64,000 bases of DNA from Streptomyces zhaozhouensis (GTDB lineage: Bacteria > Actinomycetota > Actinomycetes > Streptomycetales > Streptomycetaceae): positions 496,001-560,000 of the forward strand of contig NZ_OCNE01000001.1 of NCBI RefSeq assembly GCF_900230195.1, given 5' to 3'. The notes beneath the pieces are model-generated. The model was given only the letters and a program-made list of their open reading frames with translations. It was not told the DNA's origin and made no database searches. This document shows, piece by piece, positions 16,831-26,363 of the stretch (position 1 is its first letter; every line of letters begins with the position of its first letter). The position numbers and the translations under genes are program-made.

Positions 16831-18255
16831 CTACGGCAGTCGCCTCCCGAGGCCGGCGGCGCCAGCCGCGACCGCGCCAGCCGCAGCCGCGCCGGCCACG
16901 CGGCCGAGGCCGACGGCCGAGAGGAGGCCGTTGCCCGAGGAGTAGCCCCGCGCGCCGGAGCGGCCGGAGAGGCCCCCCGCCACGCCTCCGACCGCGTACA
17001 GCCCGGGGATCGGCTCCCCCGCCTCCGTCAGGACGCGCGACGCGCGGTCGACGTCCACCCCGCCCTGCGTGTGGAAGAGCGCGGGAACGGAGCGGACCAC
17101 GCAGTACGGCGCGGTCAGCGGGCCCATCGGGAAGTCGGTCCTGCCCGTCGCGTCCGCCCCGCCGCTCTCGGCGGCCCGCTGCTGGTCGGCGACCGCCTCC
17201 GCGAACCGTTCCGGCGGGCAGCCGATGATCGCGGCGGCCTCCTCCGGCGTGGCGGCCTCCTTGACGCCGCCCGCCTCGACGAGTTCGGCGAACTCCGGTT
17301 CGTTGCCGGCGATGAAGTCCCGGACGCGGGTGTCGAAGACGACCCAGCTCTCCTCCGCGACCCCGGCGACCACCGGCGCGAAGCCGGAGTAGCCGACGCT
17401 CTCGTCACCCATCCGCAGCCCGTCCGGGGAGAGCAGGAAGCCGCCCTTCTCGACCGAGGTCCAGCTGACGATGGAGCCGTGCGGGTAGGCGACGGCCGCG
17501 TAGCCCTGGAAGGCTCCCATGTTCAGCAGCCTGGCCCCCAGTTGGTCGGCCCAGGCGATGGCCTCGCCGGTGGAGCCCTCGGCGCCGAAGTACTGGGCGC
17601 GCAGCGACTCCGGGATCCAGCGGGCGATCATCTCCTTGTTGTTGCCGAAGCCGTTGGCGGCCAACACCACGGCGTGCGCCCGGAGTTCGTAGGTACCGGC
17701 GCGGTCGCCCGCGACCCGGACGCCGACCACCCGGCCGTCCTCGACGAGCAGCTCGCGCACCGGGTTCCCGGTGACCACGTCCACGTCGAGCCGCTTGGCG
17801 GCGGCCGTCAGGTCCTTGACCAGGGACTCGCCGCGCCGGTCCGGCGGGGCGTGCAGCCGCTGGACGCTGTGCCCGACGTGCTTGTAGTCGGTGATGATCC
17901 GCAGGTCGACGGCGTGCCGCTCGACCAGCCACTCCACCAGGGAGGCGGACTCCTCGGCCAGGAAGCGGACCAGGTGCTCGGCGTCGTGCGCGCCGCTCTG
18001 CCGCAGCAGGTCGGCGGTCATCCGCTCCGGGTCGTCCTCGATGCCGGCGGCCTTCTGGTAGCGGGTGCCCGCGGCGGGGATGGAGCCGGTGGAGACGAAC
18101 GTGTTGCCGCCCCAGCGTTCCAGCTTCTCCAGCAGGGCGACGCTCGCGCCGCCCTCCGCCGCCGCGATGGCGGCCGTCAGCCCGCCGCCGCCGGCCCCGA
18201 CGACGACCACGTCGACGTCCACGTCCTCGCCCACGTCACTTCTCCGGTCGCTCAT
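16831..18255 (-). CDS. FAD-binding dehydrogenase/reductase of the fumarate reductase flavoprotein class
   Basis: 474-residue flavoprotein that ends the large catabolic operon. It has the FAD dinucleotide motif VVVVGAGGGGLTAAIAAAEGG (residues 17-36, followed by LLEK) and the flavin-closing segment HTQGGVDVD plus GLYAVGGVAGGLSGRSGARGYSSGNGLL, split here for length, near the C-terminus. This architecture is shared by fumarate reductases and 3-ketosteroid dehydrogenases, which add or remove hydrogen next to a carbonyl or carboxyl. ATG overlaps the stop of the amidase gene (ATGA). It probably reduces or oxidises a C=C bond of the pathway intermediate. The exact substrate is unknown. Confidence 0.85.
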   Translation of the reverse strand: MSDRRSDVGEDVDVDVVVVGAGGGGLTAAIAAAEGGASVALLEKLERWGGNTFVSTGSIPAAGTRYQKAAGIEDDPERMTADLLRQSGAHDAEHLVRFLAEESASLVEWLVERHAVDLRIITDYKHVGHSVQRLHAPPDRRGESLVKDLTAAAKRLDVDVVTGNPVRELLVEDGRVVGVRVAGDRAGTYELRAHAVVLAANGFGNNKEMIARWIPESLRAQYFGAEGSTGEAIAWADQLGARLLNMGAFQGYAAVAYPHGSIVSWTSVEKGGFLLSPDGLRMGDESVGYSGFAPVVAGVAEESWVVFDTRVRDFIAGNEPEFAELVEAGGVKEAATPEEAAAIIGCPPERFAEAVADQQRAAESGGADATGRTDFPMGPLTAPYCVVRSVPALFHTQGGVDVDRASRVLTEAGEPIPGLYAVGGVAGGLSGRSGARGYSSGNGLLSAVGLGRVAGAAAAGAVAAGAAGLGRRLP

Positions 18256-19040
18256 CGCCGACTCCCCTCGGTGCGCTGCTCGTTCGGCTGGTTCCGCTGG
18301 TTACGGTCGTCGCGCAGCGCCGCCAGCCGGGGCAGCAGCTGCTCGGTGGTGGAGACGTCGGCGTACTTCTGCGCCATGTCGAAGAGGTTGACCTCGTGGA
18401 CGACGGGGCTGCGGTCGTACACCGCGTCGCTGGGCACGGCGACCCGGAAGTTGTAGGAGAACGCGTCCGCGACGCTGGAGCGCACGCAGCCCGAGGTGGT
18501 GCAGCCGGTGACGACCAGGGTGTCGACGCCCGCCTCCACCAGATAGCTGGTGAGCGGGGTGCCGAAGAACGCGCTGGGGTGCCGCTTGGGCAGCAGCACG
18601 TCGCCCTCGGCGGGCGCCACCTCGGCGACGAAGTCGTAGCCGTGCTCGGGGATCTCCATGATGCCGGGGACCTTGGCGCCGAGCCGGCCGGCGTCGTAAC
18701 CGCGCTTGGGCGCCACGTGCGGGTACAGCACCGGCCAGCCGTTCTCCCGGAAGACGCGCAGCAGGGTGCCGATCCGTTCCACGGCGGCCCAGCCGGTCTC
18801 CCCGCAGCTGGTGGTGAACTCGCCGGTGGCCTCCTCGAACGGCATCGGCCGGGTGCCGACGGTGCGGTACTGCACGTCGATGATCAGCAGCGCGGGCCGG
18901 GTGCCGAGCCCGGAGGGCCGGCCGAAGCCGGCGAGTTCGTAGCGGTGCCTGGTCTCCGCGTCGATCACCCCGGCGCCGCCCACGGTCCAGGGCTGCTCGG
19001 CGCCGCCCGCGTCGCGGTCGGGGTGCGTGGAATCGCTCAT
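18252..19040 (-). CDS. Isochorismatase-fold amidohydrolase (N-carbamoylsarcosine/maleamate amidase-like)
   Basis: 262-residue cysteine hydrolase. The catalytic triad of the family is visible: Asp55 (LLIIDVQ), Lys152 (LLPKRHPSAFFGT) and Cys185 (TGCTTSGCVRSSVADA). The TTSGCVR sequence is typical of N-carbamoylsarcosine amidase and maleamate amidase. A 45-residue N-terminal extension precedes the fold, as in N-carbamoylsarcosine amidases. It overlaps both neighbours by four bases. Expected role: release of ammonia or carbamate from the open-chain amide made by the amidohydrolase encoded just upstream. Confidence 0.85.
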   Translation of the reverse strand: MSDSTHPDRDAGGAEQPWTVGGAGVIDAETRHRYELAGFGRPSGLGTRPALLIIDVQYRTVGTRPMPFEEATGEFTTSCGETGWAAVERIGTLLRVFRENGWPVLYPHVAPKRGYDAGRLGAKVPGIMEIPEHGYDFVAEVAPAEGDVLLPKRHPSAFFGTPLTSYLVEAGVDTLVVTGCTTSGCVRSSVADAFSYNFRVAVPSDAVYDRSPVVHEVNLFDMAQKYADVSTTEQLLPRLAALRDDRNQRNQPNEQRTEGSRR

Positions 19041-20455
19041 CGTGACTGCTCCTTCTCCGCGGCGGCCAGGGCCGAGGCGCCGCTGTGCGCCCGGGGCAGG
19101 TAGGCGCCCCGGGGGGTGTGCGAGAGTTCCCCGTCGCGGACGGCGAAGTGGCCGCGCACCAGGGTGTGGACGACCCGGACCGGCGCCTTCCGCCCCTCCC
19201 ACGGGGTGTACTCGGCGGCGGAGTGCTGCCGTTCCGCGGCGATGGTGGTCTCGCCCTCCAGGTCGACCACGGCCAGGTCGGCGTCCGCGCCGACCCGGAT
19301 CACGCCCTTGCGCGGGTAGAGCCCGAAGAGCTTCGCGGAACGGGTGCTGGTGGCGTCCACCAGCCGGGAGAGCGGCACCCCGCGCCGCAGCCCCTCCCCC
19401 AGGGTCAGCGGCAGCAGCACTCCGGTGCCGGGGAAGCCGGCGGAGGCGGACCAGATGTCCTTCTCCTTGAACGAGCGGTGCCGCGCGTTGTGGTCCGAGC
19501 CCACGGTGTCGACGCTGCCGTCCGCGATCCCCTCCCAGAGGGCCTCCAGGTCGGACTCGGGCCGCAGCGGCGGGTTGACCTTGCCGTAGGTGCCGCAGGA
19601 GGAGCCGGTGGTCAGCGTCAGGTAGTGGGTGCAGGTCTCGACGAAGAGGTTCGGGTAGGCGGAGCGCTGCATCCGCATCGCGTTCAGCCCGGCGGCGCTG
19701 GAGGTGTGCACCGCGTACGCCGAGGCGCCGGTGGCCGCCGCCAGATAGGCGACGCGCTGCTCGGCCTCGGCCTCCACCAGCGGCGGGCGGGTCAGGTGCC
19801 AGGCGTGCAGCGGGCCCCGGGACTCGTCCCTGGGCTGCTGCTTGAGCTTCCAGACGATCTCGATGTTCTCGGGGTGCGGGTTGACCATCGCCCCGTGGTC
19901 GGCGGTGATGCCCAGCAGGTCGTACATGAAGCCGTCGTCGTTGCCCGGCATCCCCAGGTAGGCGCCCTCGTCGCCGCGGAAGTTCATGAAGAACTTGAAG
20001 CTGGAGACGCCCAGTTCCCGCACGTAGTCGGGGACCGCCCGCACGTGCTCGTCGGTGCCGAGCACGAAGTGGAAGCCGAAGTCGGTGTGGGTGCCGGACT
20101 CCATGGCGCGGCGCGAGGCGGCGTGCACCTCCTCGTACGGCTCGGAGCTCATCAGGTAGACCAGCATCGAGGTGACCCCGCCGGCCACCGCCGACGCGGT
20201 CTCCCGTTCGGCGTCGTCGCGGTCCTTCGGCACCCGGATGTCCTTGCCCAGGTGCACGTGCGGGTCGATCGCGCCGGGCAGCACGGTCGCGCCCCTCAGG
20301 TCGACGGTCTCACGGGCGGCGGCCGGGGCGCCGGGCGCGCCCGGCTCGACGATGCCGGCGATCCGGCCCTCGTGGATCAGCAGGTCGGCGTCGACCAGCC
20401 CGCTCTCGTGCAGGAAGACGCGGCCGCCGGTCAGCCGCAGGTCGTACTCGTTCAT
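19037..20455 (-). CDS. Dihydropyrimidinase/hydantoinase-like cyclic amidohydrolase
   Basis: 472-residue metallo-enzyme expected to open a cyclic amide, imide or ureide ring. All binuclear-metal ligands can be placed: H66 and H68 (DPHVHL), carbamylated K154 (SSFKFFM), H194 (NPHPEN), H250 (AVHTSSA) and D321 (VGSDHNARH). The composite-domain start (LRLTGGRVFL) and end (GKVIRVGADADLAVVDLE-like, here KGVIRVGADADLAVVD) are typical of the D-hydantoinase/dihydropyrimidinase/allantoinase group. Sequence cannot tell which ring is opened. Four-base overlap with the amidase gene downstream shows tight coupling of the two hydrolytic steps. Confidence 0.87.
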   Translation of the reverse strand: MNEYDLRLTGGRVFLHESGLVDADLLIHEGRIAGIVEPGAPGAPAAARETVDLRGATVLPGAIDPHVHLGKDIRVPKDRDDAERETASAVAGGVTSMLVYLMSSEPYEEVHAASRRAMESGTHTDFGFHFVLGTDEHVRAVPDYVRELGVSSFKFFMNFRGDEGAYLGMPGNDDGFMYDLLGITADHGAMVNPHPENIEIVWKLKQQPRDESRGPLHAWHLTRPPLVEAEAEQRVAYLAAATGASAYAVHTSSAAGLNAMRMQRSAYPNLFVETCTHYLTLTTGSSCGTYGKVNPPLRPESDLEALWEGIADGSVDTVGSDHNARHRSFKEKDIWSASAGFPGTGVLLPLTLGEGLRRGVPLSRLVDATSTRSAKLFGLYPRKGVIRVGADADLAVVDLEGETTIAAERQHSAAEYTPWEGRKAPVRVVHTLVRGHFAVRDGELSHTPRGAYLPRAHSGASALAAAEKEQSR

Positions 20456-20465
20456 CAGGGCTCCG

Positions 20466-21383
20466 TTACTCGGGGGCGTCCGTGCGGGCGTCCGGGTCGG
20501 TCTCCTCGGCGCCGGGCCGCTCGGCGTACCGGCGGTCCAACGCGTCGAAGTGTGGCTTGCGCACCAGTTCCTGGCGTTCCGTCCAGCTGATCATGAGGTC
20601 GGCGGCCTCCCGGGTGTCGCCGTGCCGCGCGAGGTGGTCGAGCACCGCCTGCATCCCGAGGACCGCGCCGCGCATCGCCGCGTTGGCGTAGAGCGCGACG
20701 GAGAAGCCGAGGTCGGCGAGGTCCTCCCGGGACAGCAGGGGGGTGCGCCCGCCCTCCACCATGTTGGCGACGTGCCGGCCCGGCACCGTCTCGGTGATGT
20801 ACCGCATCTCCTCCCTGCTGGTCGGCGCCTCCACGAAGAGCACGTCGGCGCCGGCCTCCACGAAGGCGGCGGCCCGCTCGCAGGCGGCCTCTATCCCCTC
20901 CAGCGCCCGCGCGTCGGTGCGGGCGACGACCAGCAGGTCCGGGTCGTTCCTGGCGTCGACGGCGGCGTGGATCTTGCCGACCATCTCGGCCGTGGAGACG
21001 ATCTCCTTGCCGTCGAAGTGGCCGCACTTCTTCGGGCTGACCTGGTCCTCGATCTGCACGGCCGCCGCTCCGGCCCGCTCCAGGGTCCGCACGGTGCGCT
21101 GCACGTTGAGCGCGTTGCCGAAGCCGGTGTCGGCGTCGACGACCAGCGGCAGGGGGACCGCGTCGGCCATCGCGGCGACCTGCCCGGCCAGTTCGGGAAG
21201 GCTGAGCAGCCCCAGGTCCGGCATCCCGAGCTGGGTGTTGGTCACCCCGGCGCCCGACACGTAGACCGCCTCGAACCCGGAGAGCTCGACCACTCTGGCC
21301 GTGAGCGCGTTGGGGGCACCCGGCAGCATCAGCGGCCGTTCGTCGCGCTCGAGGAGTTGCCGCAGCCTGGTCGTCGTTCTCAT
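20466..21383 (-). CDS. Isocitrate lyase/PEP mutase superfamily lyase (2-methylisocitrate lyase-like)
   Basis: 305-residue beta-barrel enzyme. Metal-binding DADTGFGNALNV (D83, D85) and the catalytic loop SPKKCGH (C120) are intact. The Cys in KKCGH marks carbon-carbon lyases such as isocitrate, 2-methylisocitrate and dimethylmalate lyases rather than PEP mutases. It should cleave a hydroxylated branched di- or tricarboxylate into two small acids, such as pyruvate or glyoxylate plus a dicarboxylate. ATG 21383 is preferred over GTG 21395 because GAAGGCGAG lies just upstream. It is ten bases from the amidohydrolase gene. Confidence 0.86.
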   Translation of the reverse strand: MRTTTRLRQLLERDERPLMLPGAPNALTARVVELSGFEAVYVSGAGVTNTQLGMPDLGLLSLPELAGQVAAMADAVPLPLVVDADTGFGNALNVQRTVRTLERAGAAAVQIEDQVSPKKCGHFDGKEIVSTAEMVGKIHAAVDARNDPDLLVVARTDARALEGIEAACERAAAFVEAGADVLFVEAPTSREEMRYITETVPGRHVANMVEGGRTPLLSREDLADLGFSVALYANAAMRGAVLGMQAVLDHLARHGDTREAADLMISWTERQELVRKPHFDALDRRYAERPGAEETDPDARTDAPE

Positions 21384-21417
21384 GCTCGCCTTCACTCGCG
21401 TATCGGTGTTCTTGGCT

Positions 21418-22158
21418 TCAGTCGGGTGCGACGGCGCCGTCCACGCCGCGCCGCTCGTCGGGTCGGGTCGTGGGGGCGTCCTCGTCGCCTGGCAGTCCCA
21501 GCACCGCGATGGCGCTGGCCATGGAGTGGTCGAGGTGGCGGATCATCAGCGCGGTGGCCCGCTCCAGGTCCCGCGCCCGCAGCACCGCCACCAGCTCGGC
21601 GTGCTCGACGACGGCCGCCCGCGCGCGGGTCGGGCGCTGGCCGGACATGGAACGGGCCAACGACAGCTGCCGGTGCACCTCCAGGGCGCTGCGCATCAGC
21701 GCCTGGTTGCCGGCCAGCAGCACCAGCCGCAGATGGAAGTCCAGCTCCTGCGGGTAGGTGTGCCCGGTCGACTCCCGCATCCGGCTCTCGGTGTCGGAGA
21801 GCAGGGCGTCCAGGTCCTCCAGCTCCGCGTCGCTGGCCCGCGCGCACACCAGCCGCACCGCGTGCAGCTCCAACGCGGCGCGCAGTTCGTAGAGTTCGAC
21901 GATCTCGTCCCGGGAGAACGTCCGCACGAAGGCGCCCCGGTGGCTGATCACGGTCAGCAGCCCCTCGCTGGTGAGGCGTTGGATCGCCTCCCGCAGCGGG
22001 CCCCGGCTGATGCCGAGCGACGAGGCGAGGGTCACCTCGTTGAGCCGCTGGCCGGGTCCTATGGAGCCGTCGAGGATCATCTCGCGCAGCACGGACTCGG
22101 TGGCCTGCGCGTAGGTGTTGTTCCTCGGCAGCACGCGGCTCTGGTCGGACTCGGACAT
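21418..22158 (-). CDS. GntR-family regulator, FCD subfamily
   Basis: 246-residue regulator inside the catabolic operon. N-terminal winged helix: ATESVLREMILDGSIGPGQRLNE, then GISRGPLREAIQRLTSEGLL. The C-terminal FCD domain has the conserved acid and His residues (ELYELRAALELHAVRL, LDFHLRLVLLAGN, EHAELVAVLRARD). FCD regulators bind organic acids and release operators of the TGT-N2-3-ACA type; one such palindrome lies at the operon promoter (27780). AGGAGAG precedes ATG 22158. Being co-transcribed, it probably gives autoregulated, substrate-induced expression. Confidence 0.88.
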   Translation of the reverse strand: MSESDQSRVLPRNNTYAQATESVLREMILDGSIGPGQRLNEVTLASSLGISRGPLREAIQRLTSEGLLTVISHRGAFVRTFSRDEIVELYELRAALELHAVRLVCARASDAELEDLDALLSDTESRMRESTGHTYPQELDFHLRLVLLAGNQALMRSALEVHRQLSLARSMSGQRPTRARAAVVEHAELVAVLRARDLERATALMIRHLDHSMASAIAVLGLPGDEDAPTTRPDERRGVDGAVAPD

Positions 22159-22187
22159 CGGCTCTCCTGTCGTGTTCGGGGACCGGT

Positions 22188-23495
22188 TCAGGTGTCCCGC
22201 AGGGTCGTACCGGCAGTCTCCTTCAGGCTCAGCGCGGCGATGAGCGTCAGTACCGCCGTGCCGATGACGAACCAGGCGGGCGCCAGGGGCGATCCGGTCT
22301 GGTCGACCAGCCAGGTGCAGATGTAGGGCGCGGTGCCGCCGGCCGCCGCGCTGCCGATGTTGAAGCCCAGCGCGATGCCGGTGTAGCGGACCCGGGTCGG
22401 GAACATCTCGGCGAACGTGGAGAACGCGGCGCCCATCAGCGCCGAGTCGATCAGCCCCATCACGATGTGCGAGGAGATCGCCCAGCCGGGCCCCATCTCG
22501 AAGAGCATGAACCCGGGCACCGGCAGCACCAGCGCGGCCACCGAGGCGCCGACGAAGACCGGCTTCCGCCCGACGCGGTCGGTCAGCGCGCCGAAGAGCG
22601 GCATACAGGCCGTGGAGACGGCGAGGGTCGCGGTGGTCGACCAGAACGCCAGCCCGGAGTCCATGCCGACCGTCTCGGTGAGATGGATGTTCACGTAGAC
22701 GTAGAAGACGTAGTACGCGGAGAACAGCAGGATCGACAGGCCCACGCACTGGACCAGCGCCTTGCGGTGCAGCCGCAGCGCCTCCAGCACGGGCGCGCCG
22801 GACTTCTCGTCCTTCCGCTCCACCTTGCGGAACGAGGGCGAGTCGTGCAGCTTGGCGCGGATCAGCAGCCCCACGACGCCCAGCGGGATGGCGATCAGGA
22901 ACGGCAGCCGCCACGCCCAGTCGTGCATGGCGTCCTCGCCGAGCGTCTCGTTGAGCAGCGAGACGGTCAGCGCGGCGAGCAGCGAACCGGCCAGCGCCCC
23001 GGTCTGGGTGGTGGAGCAGTACATGCCGCGCCGCTTCGGCGGCGAGTACTCGGCGACGAACGAGGCGGCGCCGCCCAACTCGCCGCCGGCGGCGATGCCC
23101 TGGAGGCAGCGGGCCAGCACCAGCAGCGCGGAGGCGCCGACGCCGATCGCGCCGTAGGTGGGGAGCACCCCGATCAGCCCGGAGGCGACGGCCATCAGCA
23201 CGACGGTGCCCGCCAGGGCGTTCTTCCGGCCGTAGCGGTCGCCGAGGTGACCGAAGATCACCCCGCCGACCGGGCGCAGCGCGAAGGCGACGGCGAACGT
23301 GGCGAGGGTGGAGAGCAGCGCGGCGGTGTCGTCGCCGCTGACGAAGAAGTGGGTGGCGAGAATGGTCGCCACATAGCCGTAGACGCCGAAGTCGAAGTAC
23401 TCGACGATCGACCCGACGGCGCCGGCGGCCACCACCCGGGGCGGGACCTTCTGCTCGTGCGCCTGCCCCTGCGGGGGCGCGGTGTGCTCAGCCAT
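22188..23495 (-). CDS. MFS transporter, metabolite:proton symporter (MHS) type
   Basis: 435 residues, twelve predicted membrane segments. MHS signatures: GSIVEYFDFGVYGYVA in segment 1, RPVGGVIFGHLGDRYGRKNAL (loop 2-3 motif), QGIAAGGELGGAASFVAEYSPPKRRG and EMFPTRVRYTGIALGFN. Members import carboxylates, shikimate, proline betaine and similar compounds with protons. Overlaps the MmgE/PrpD gene upstream by eight bases. It is the second MHS-type transporter in this operon, which suggests two substrates or uptake plus product exchange. Confidence 0.88.
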   Translation of the reverse strand: MAEHTAPPQGQAHEQKVPPRVVAAGAVGSIVEYFDFGVYGYVATILATHFFVSGDDTAALLSTLATFAVAFALRPVGGVIFGHLGDRYGRKNALAGTVVLMAVASGLIGVLPTYGAIGVGASALLVLARCLQGIAAGGELGGAASFVAEYSPPKRRGMYCSTTQTGALAGSLLAALTVSLLNETLGEDAMHDWAWRLPFLIAIPLGVVGLLIRAKLHDSPSFRKVERKDEKSGAPVLEALRLHRKALVQCVGLSILLFSAYYVFYVYVNIHLTETVGMDSGLAFWSTTATLAVSTACMPLFGALTDRVGRKPVFVGASVAALVLPVPGFMLFEMGPGWAISSHIVMGLIDSALMGAAFSTFAEMFPTRVRYTGIALGFNIGSAAAGGTAPYICTWLVDQTGSPLAPAWFVIGTAVLTLIAALSLKETAGTTLRDT

Positions 23496-24954
23496 GGTCG
23501 TTCCCCTCCCGGTGGGACGTTCCGGGTGTCGTCGCGGGTGTCGTTCGCTCACGTGTGGTCAGGCGCAGCACGCCGAGGTCGGGGTCGGGCGCGCCGAGCA
23601 GTTCGTCCGCCACGGCCCTGGCGGCGTGGTCCGGCACCCCGCCGAGCGCGGCGTTGCCGAGGAACTTCGCCACCACCTCCCCGGTGCTCATCGGGCGGCG
23701 GGCCGAGCCGCGCACGTCCTCGACGGACGCCTCGTGCGACGCGCCGTCGGTGGTGCGCACCCGCACCCGCGCGGGGAAGACCTCCGGGTAGCCGGAGTCG
23801 GCCCACGGCTCGGCGGTCACCAGCCGGGCGGCGGCGAGCAGGTCGGGGCGGACCTCGCCGCGGAAGTGGTCGGCGCGCACGTCGCCGTCGACCAGTCGGG
23901 CGGCGAGGGCGTAGGGCAGGCTCCAGCGGGCGTCGTTGGCCCTGGCCGGGGCGCGCTTCGCCTCCCACGGCTCGGCGATCACCGGCAGCTGCCCCTCGGG
24001 GACCGCGCAGCGCACCTCGGCGACGTCGGCGGGGGCCACGCCCGAGTCCAGGACCCGGGCCAGCGCCTCGACGAACGGGTGGATGAAGTGGCAGCAGGGG
24101 TAGCCCTTGAACGCGGCCTCCGGGAGATACCACCGGGTGCCGACCGTCGCGGCCAGCGCGGCGAGCCGGTCGGCGCCGGTGGCGTCGCCGGCGAACAGCT
24201 CGAAGAAGCCGGTCGTTCCCTCGAACACCCCGTCGGGTCCGGTGACCCCGGCGCGCGCCAGGTCCAGGGCGAGCAGCCCGGACTGGGCGGCGAAGCCGGG
24301 CTGGGCGGCCTTGACGGTGGCGCCCTGCCGCAGGAACGCGAAGGTGCCGGCGGCCTGGCTGCCGGCGATGCCCAGCGCGTGGGTCATGGTCTCGGCGTCG
24401 ACCCCGTGCACCACCCCGGCGGCGACGGCCGCCGCGAACGGCCCGGCGGCCGAGGAGCCCTGGAACCCGTGGGCCTGGATGGCGCCGGGGGCGGCCAGTC
24501 CGACCCGGATCAGCGTCTCCCAGCCCAGCGCGTAGCCGCGCAGCATCCGCGCCCCGCCCCCGGCGCCGGTCCCCTCGACGGCGGCCCGTTCCTGGGCGGC
24601 GGCGAGCGCGGCGGGGGCGAGCACGGCGCTGCCGTGCATCACGGAGGCGACGTGGGTGTCGTCGTACTCCAGCGAGTGCGTCAGGGTGCCGTTGACCAGC
24701 GCGGCCAGCGGCGCGGGCGCGGTGGCGCCGGTGCCGATGACGGTGCAGGGGCCGCCGCGCTCCGGCCGCCCGGCCAGCGCGGTGACGCCGGTGACCGGGC
24801 CGGTCGCGGCGGCGGCCAGCGCCACCCCGCAGGCGTCCAGGAAGTGCAGCCGCGCGGCGGCCAGCACCGCGGCCGGCGGCTCGACGCGCGGGTCGGCCGC
24901 GGCGAGCACGGCGTCCGCCAGCAGGCGGGCGGCGGTCGTCCGGTGCGTGGTCAT
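23488..24954 (-). CDS. MmgE/PrpD family protein (2-methylcitrate dehydratase-like), copy 1
   Basis: 488-residue protein of the family that includes 2-methylcitrate dehydratase, cis-aconitate decarboxylase and iminodisuccinate epimerase. Family motifs: SLEYDDTHVAS at about residue 92, GYALGWETLIRVG, IQAHGFQGSSAAGPFAAA, KAAQPGFAAQSGLLA, FKGYPCCHFIHPFVEAL. It likely removes, adds or moves water on a branched carboxylate. It overlaps the transporter gene by eight bases and the second PrpD copy by four. Copies 1 and 2 are clearly different sequences, so they are probably different steps or a heteromer, not a recent duplication. Confidence 0.86.
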   Translation of the reverse strand: MTTHRTTAARLLADAVLAAADPRVEPPAAVLAAARLHFLDACGVALAAAATGPVTGVTALAGRPERGGPCTVIGTGATAPAPLAALVNGTLTHSLEYDDTHVASVMHGSAVLAPAALAAAQERAAVEGTGAGGGARMLRGYALGWETLIRVGLAAPGAIQAHGFQGSSAAGPFAAAVAAGVVHGVDAETMTHALGIAGSQAAGTFAFLRQGATVKAAQPGFAAQSGLLALDLARAGVTGPDGVFEGTTGFFELFAGDATGADRLAALAATVGTRWYLPEAAFKGYPCCHFIHPFVEALARVLDSGVAPADVAEVRCAVPEGQLPVIAEPWEAKRAPARANDARWSLPYALAARLVDGDVRADHFRGEVRPDLLAAARLVTAEPWADSGYPEVFPARVRVRTTDGASHEASVEDVRGSARRPMSTGEVVAKFLGNAALGGVPDHAARAVADELLGAPDPDLGVLRLTTRERTTPATTPGTSHREGNDHG

Positions 24955-26363
24955 CGCGCCCCCTCCCCGGCGTCGGCGGTGAGCCGCGCCAGCAGGTCGG
25001 TCAACGGAACGTCCCAGTCGACGCCCTCGCCGAGGGTGACCGCGGCGACCTCGGCGAAGCGCGGGTAGCGGCCGGCGGTGAGGGTGTCGATCTTGCCCAG
25101 CAGGTCGCCGGCCGACAGCGGCCGGTCGGGGCCGCCCAGCGCGCTGACCACCTCGTGGCTGTGCCGGGCGCCGCCGCGCAGCTCCACGGTGACCCGCGCG
25201 GGCCGGTCGTGCGGCGGGTCGCCGATCGCCGGGTGCTCGCGCAGCTCGACCCGGCCGCGCACCTCGGCGACCGCGCGGTCGCCGAGCCACTCGGCGGAGA
25301 AGACCTCCGGCGCGGTGGACCCGGTGACCAGGGTGGCGGCGACGGCGTGGGGCACGGAGAACTTCCCGGCCAGCACGTTCTCCGGCCGGTCGCCGTCCAG
25401 GGTCAGCGCCAGCGGGTGGGTCTCCACCCGCACGGAGGCGACCTCCTCGGGCGCGAACGAGGCCAGCGGCCCGGCGCGCAGCGCGTGGGCGGCCTCGACG
25501 GCGGCGTGCGCGTACTGGCAGCAGGCGTAGACCTTGTGGTAGCCGTCCTCGACGGCGTACCGCTCGCCGAGGCCCTCGGTGAGGGCGGCCGGCTCCGCCG
25601 GGTGGCCGAGGCCGTCGGCGAAGACGGAGGCGAGCCCGTCGTCCTGGCCGGCGATGCCGAGCGCCGCCAGGTCGGCGGCGAGAAAGCCGGCCTGGGCGCC
25701 GGCGCCCGCCCAGGCGTTGCGCACCAGGGCACCCCGGCCGGCGTGGGCGAAGGGGCCGACCATCGCGAGGCTCGCCGCGCCGGAGACCGCGTCGGCGAGG
25801 GCGCGTGCGGTGTGGCCGCGCGCCGCGGAGACGGCGGCGGCGGCGCCGATCGGGGAGAGCGTGGCGTGCGGGTGCAGGGCGGGGGGCCGGGGCGCGGGGT
25901 AGGCGCGGGCGACCCGGGTGACGACCTCGTAGCCGACCGCGAGCGCGGTGAGGGCGCGCCCGAGCGCGGCCCCCTCGGCCTCGCACTCGGCGACGGCCGC
26001 CGGCACGGTGTACAGCCCGCCGTGGCAGGTGGCGCGGCGGTAACCCTCGTCCAGCTCCTGCCAGTTGGCGGCGACCCCGTTGGCGAACGCGGCCCAGCCC
26101 CGTTCGGCGCGGGCGGGGGCCCGGGTCAGCAGGGTGGCCTCGGCGCCGGCGCCCCTGCGGACGGCGAGCGCGGCGACCTCGGTGACCTGCCGGTCGGTCC
26201 TGGCCCCCGCCATGGCGGCCAGGTCGTCGACCAGGATGGTGGCGGCCCGGCGCCGGACCCGTTCCGGCAGCGCGCCGATCCCGCCCGCCGCCAGCTCGGC
26301 GGCCCACTCGGTCAGCCGTCCCCACGCGTGGGCGGCCTCCCCCCGGGTCTGCTGGTCAGCCAC
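24951..26363 (-). CDS. MmgE/PrpD family protein, copy 2
   Basis: 470-residue second MmgE/PrpD paralogue. Family features: ILVDDLAAMAGARTD, NWQELDEGYRRATCHGGLYTVPAA at about residues 99-122, ATLSPIGAAAAVSAARGH, FADGLGHP and DGYHKVYACCQYAHAAVEAAHAL, split here for length. The usual DDTH motif is replaced by LDEGYRRATCHGG, so its substrate or reaction probably differs from copy 1. GTG 26363 has a strong GGAGGAGG ribosome site. It overlaps the upstream transporter gene by eight bases and the downstream PrpD gene by four. Confidence 0.84.
   Translation of the reverse strand: MADQQTRGEAAHAWGRLTEWAAELAAGGIGALPERVRRRAATILVDDLAAMAGARTDRQVTEVAALAVRRGAGAEATLLTRAPARAERGWAAFANGVAANWQELDEGYRRATCHGGLYTVPAAVAECEAEGAALGRALTALAVGYEVVTRVARAYPAPRPPALHPHATLSPIGAAAAVSAARGHTARALADAVSGAASLAMVGPFAHAGRGALVRNAWAGAGAQAGFLAADLAALGIAGQDDGLASVFADGLGHPAEPAALTEGLGERYAVEDGYHKVYACCQYAHAAVEAAHALRAGPLASFAPEEVASVRVETHPLALTLDGDRPENVLAGKFSVPHAVAATLVTGSTAPEVFSAEWLGDRAVAEVRGRVELREHPAIGDPPHDRPARVTVELRGGARHSHEVVSALGGPDRPLSAGDLLGKIDTLTAGRYPRFAEVAAVTLGEGVDWDVPLTDLLARLTADAGEGAR

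Noticed and set aside
23488..26325. A 945-codon frame joining both MmgE/PrpD genes
   Set aside because: The first half is an out-of-phase reading of copy 2. The real copy 1 starts at 24954 inside a four-base overlap.
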